From Nocardioides abyssi (GTDB lineage: Bacteria > Actinomycetota > Actinomycetes > Propionibacteriales > Nocardioidaceae), in assembly GCF_030412915.1 (NCBI RefSeq), contig NZ_JAUHJR010000004.1, positions 124,001 through 188,000 of the forward strand: 64,000 nt of DNA, read 5' to 3'. A program made the position numbers and the translations under genes. Of the stretch, positions 63,469 to 64,000 are shown piece after piece. The notes below the pieces were generated by a model. It did no database searches and was not told the DNA's origin. It saw nothing but the letters and a program-made list of their open reading frames with translations. Each line of letters begins with the position of its first letter. The stretch's first letter is position 1.

Positions 63469-64000
63469 GTGATCGAGATCGACGACCTGCCCGACCTGGT
63501 GGACCCCGTGGTCATCGCCGCCTTCGAGGGCTGGAACGACGCCGCCGACGCCGCGTCGTCGGTCGTCGACCACCTCATGGAGGTCTGGAACGCGCGCGTC
63601 GTCGGCGCGATCGACCCCGAGGAGTTCTACGACTTCCAGGTCAACCGGCCCGTGGTCGGCACCGACGAGCTCGGCCACCGGCGGATCACCTGGCCCACCA
63701 CCCGGATCGCCATCGCCTCTCCCCCGGACCTGGACCGCGACGTCATCCTCGTGCGCGGCATCGAGCCCAACATGCGTTGGCGCCAGTTCTGCGCCGAGCT
63801 GCTCGCCGCCTGCGACGACCTCGGCGGCGAGCTGGTCGTCACGCTCGGCGCGCTGCTCGCCGACACCCCCCACACCCGGCCGATCCCCGTCACCGGCACC
63901 GCGACCGAGCCCGACCTGGTCGATCGGCTCAAGCTCGAGCAGTCGACCTACGAGGGGCCCACCGGCATCGTCGGGGTCTTCCAGGACGCCTGCGTGCGCC
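63469..64000 (+). CDS. PAC2 family protein, N-terminal part
   Basis: The first 177 codons of a gene that continues past the right edge. The sequence (DLVDPVVIAAFEGWNDAADAAS, then EFYDFQVNRP, a RITWPTTRI strand and VVTLGALLADTPHTRP) is typical of the actinobacterial PAC2 family, named after a eukaryotic proteasome assembly chaperone. Its bacterial function is not known. GTG at 63469 is supported by the -10 spacing. In M. tuberculosis the equivalent Rv2125 also lies next to metH. Confidence 0.9.
   Translation, partial: MIEIDDLPDLVDPVVIAAFEGWNDAADAASSVVDHLMEVWNARVVGAIDPEEFYDFQVNRPVVGTDELGHRRITWPTTRIAIASPPDLDRDVILVRGIEPNMRWRQFCAELLAACDDLGGELVVTLGALLADTPHTRPIPVTGTATEPDLVDRLKLEQSTYEGPTGIVGVFQDACVR

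Overview
The window reads as chromosomal DNA of a high-GC actinobacterium, most likely Nocardioides or another member of the Nocardioidaceae. The evidence is the very GC-rich codon use, frequent GTG and TTG starts, a complete Pup-proteasome locus, RbpA, Lnt/Ppm1, and intergenic palindromic repeats of a kind I associate with Nocardioides. I saw no rRNA, tRNA, CRISPR array, transposase or prophage gene. The left edge cuts a PLP-dependent D-amino-acid enzyme and the right edge cuts a PAC2-family gene.

Layout. 0-12.2 kb holds metabolic and stress genes: aldo/keto reductase, two small unknowns, a lipoprotein-type sortase, an MFS exporter, a large catalase, a soluble molybdopterin oxidoreductase with its flavin reductase, a secreted glycoside-hydrolase-like protein, an SDR with a KstR-like operator, and a protein mannosyltransferase. 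12.3-21.4 kb holds two zinc alcohol dehydrogenases, an alpha/beta hydrolase, a PhoD-like phosphatase, a MurA-like enzyme fused to an XRE-type DNA-binding domain, a GDPD and a UMF1 transporter. 21.5-24.9 kb is rbpA (with a SigR-type promoter) convergent with fxsA-ppm1-lnt. 25.3-33.6 kb is a TetR-controlled acyl-CoA region: TetR and a CoA ligase diverge from an enoyl-CoA hydratase, a second ligase, an amidohydrolase and a GNAT, followed by a KamA-like aminomutase. 33.8-36.7 kb has a decayed AbiEi/DUF559-type gene, an Lrp regulator, a 5'-3' exonuclease and an NAD(P)-binding protein.

36.9-64 kb is the conserved actinobacterial housekeeping block: helY, a diacylglycerol kinase, tatC, tatA, pafC, pafB, an FKBP lipoprotein, pafA, prcA, prcB, pup, dop, arc/mpa, trmI, an M50 protease, a RecB-like nuclease, a NarL-type two-component system, a HAD hydrolase, metH and PAC2. 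From memory, gene order resembles M. tuberculosis Rv2090-Rv2125, and the rbpA-ppm1 part resembles Rv2050-Rv2053c. Together the Pup genes form a full tagging, detagging and degradation pathway with its PafBC transcription factor alongside.

A striking pattern is that 18 genes have a TANNNT hexamer exactly 6 or 7 nt before the start codon, as expected for leaderless mRNAs. This helped choose several starts. The best candidates for new biology are the XRE-MurA fusion with a palindrome beside its own promoter, the GNAT-KamA pair beside the acyl-CoA cluster, a 25-residue membrane peptide that appears to be the last gene of the arc operon, and two leaders or trailers with overlapping alternative hairpins.
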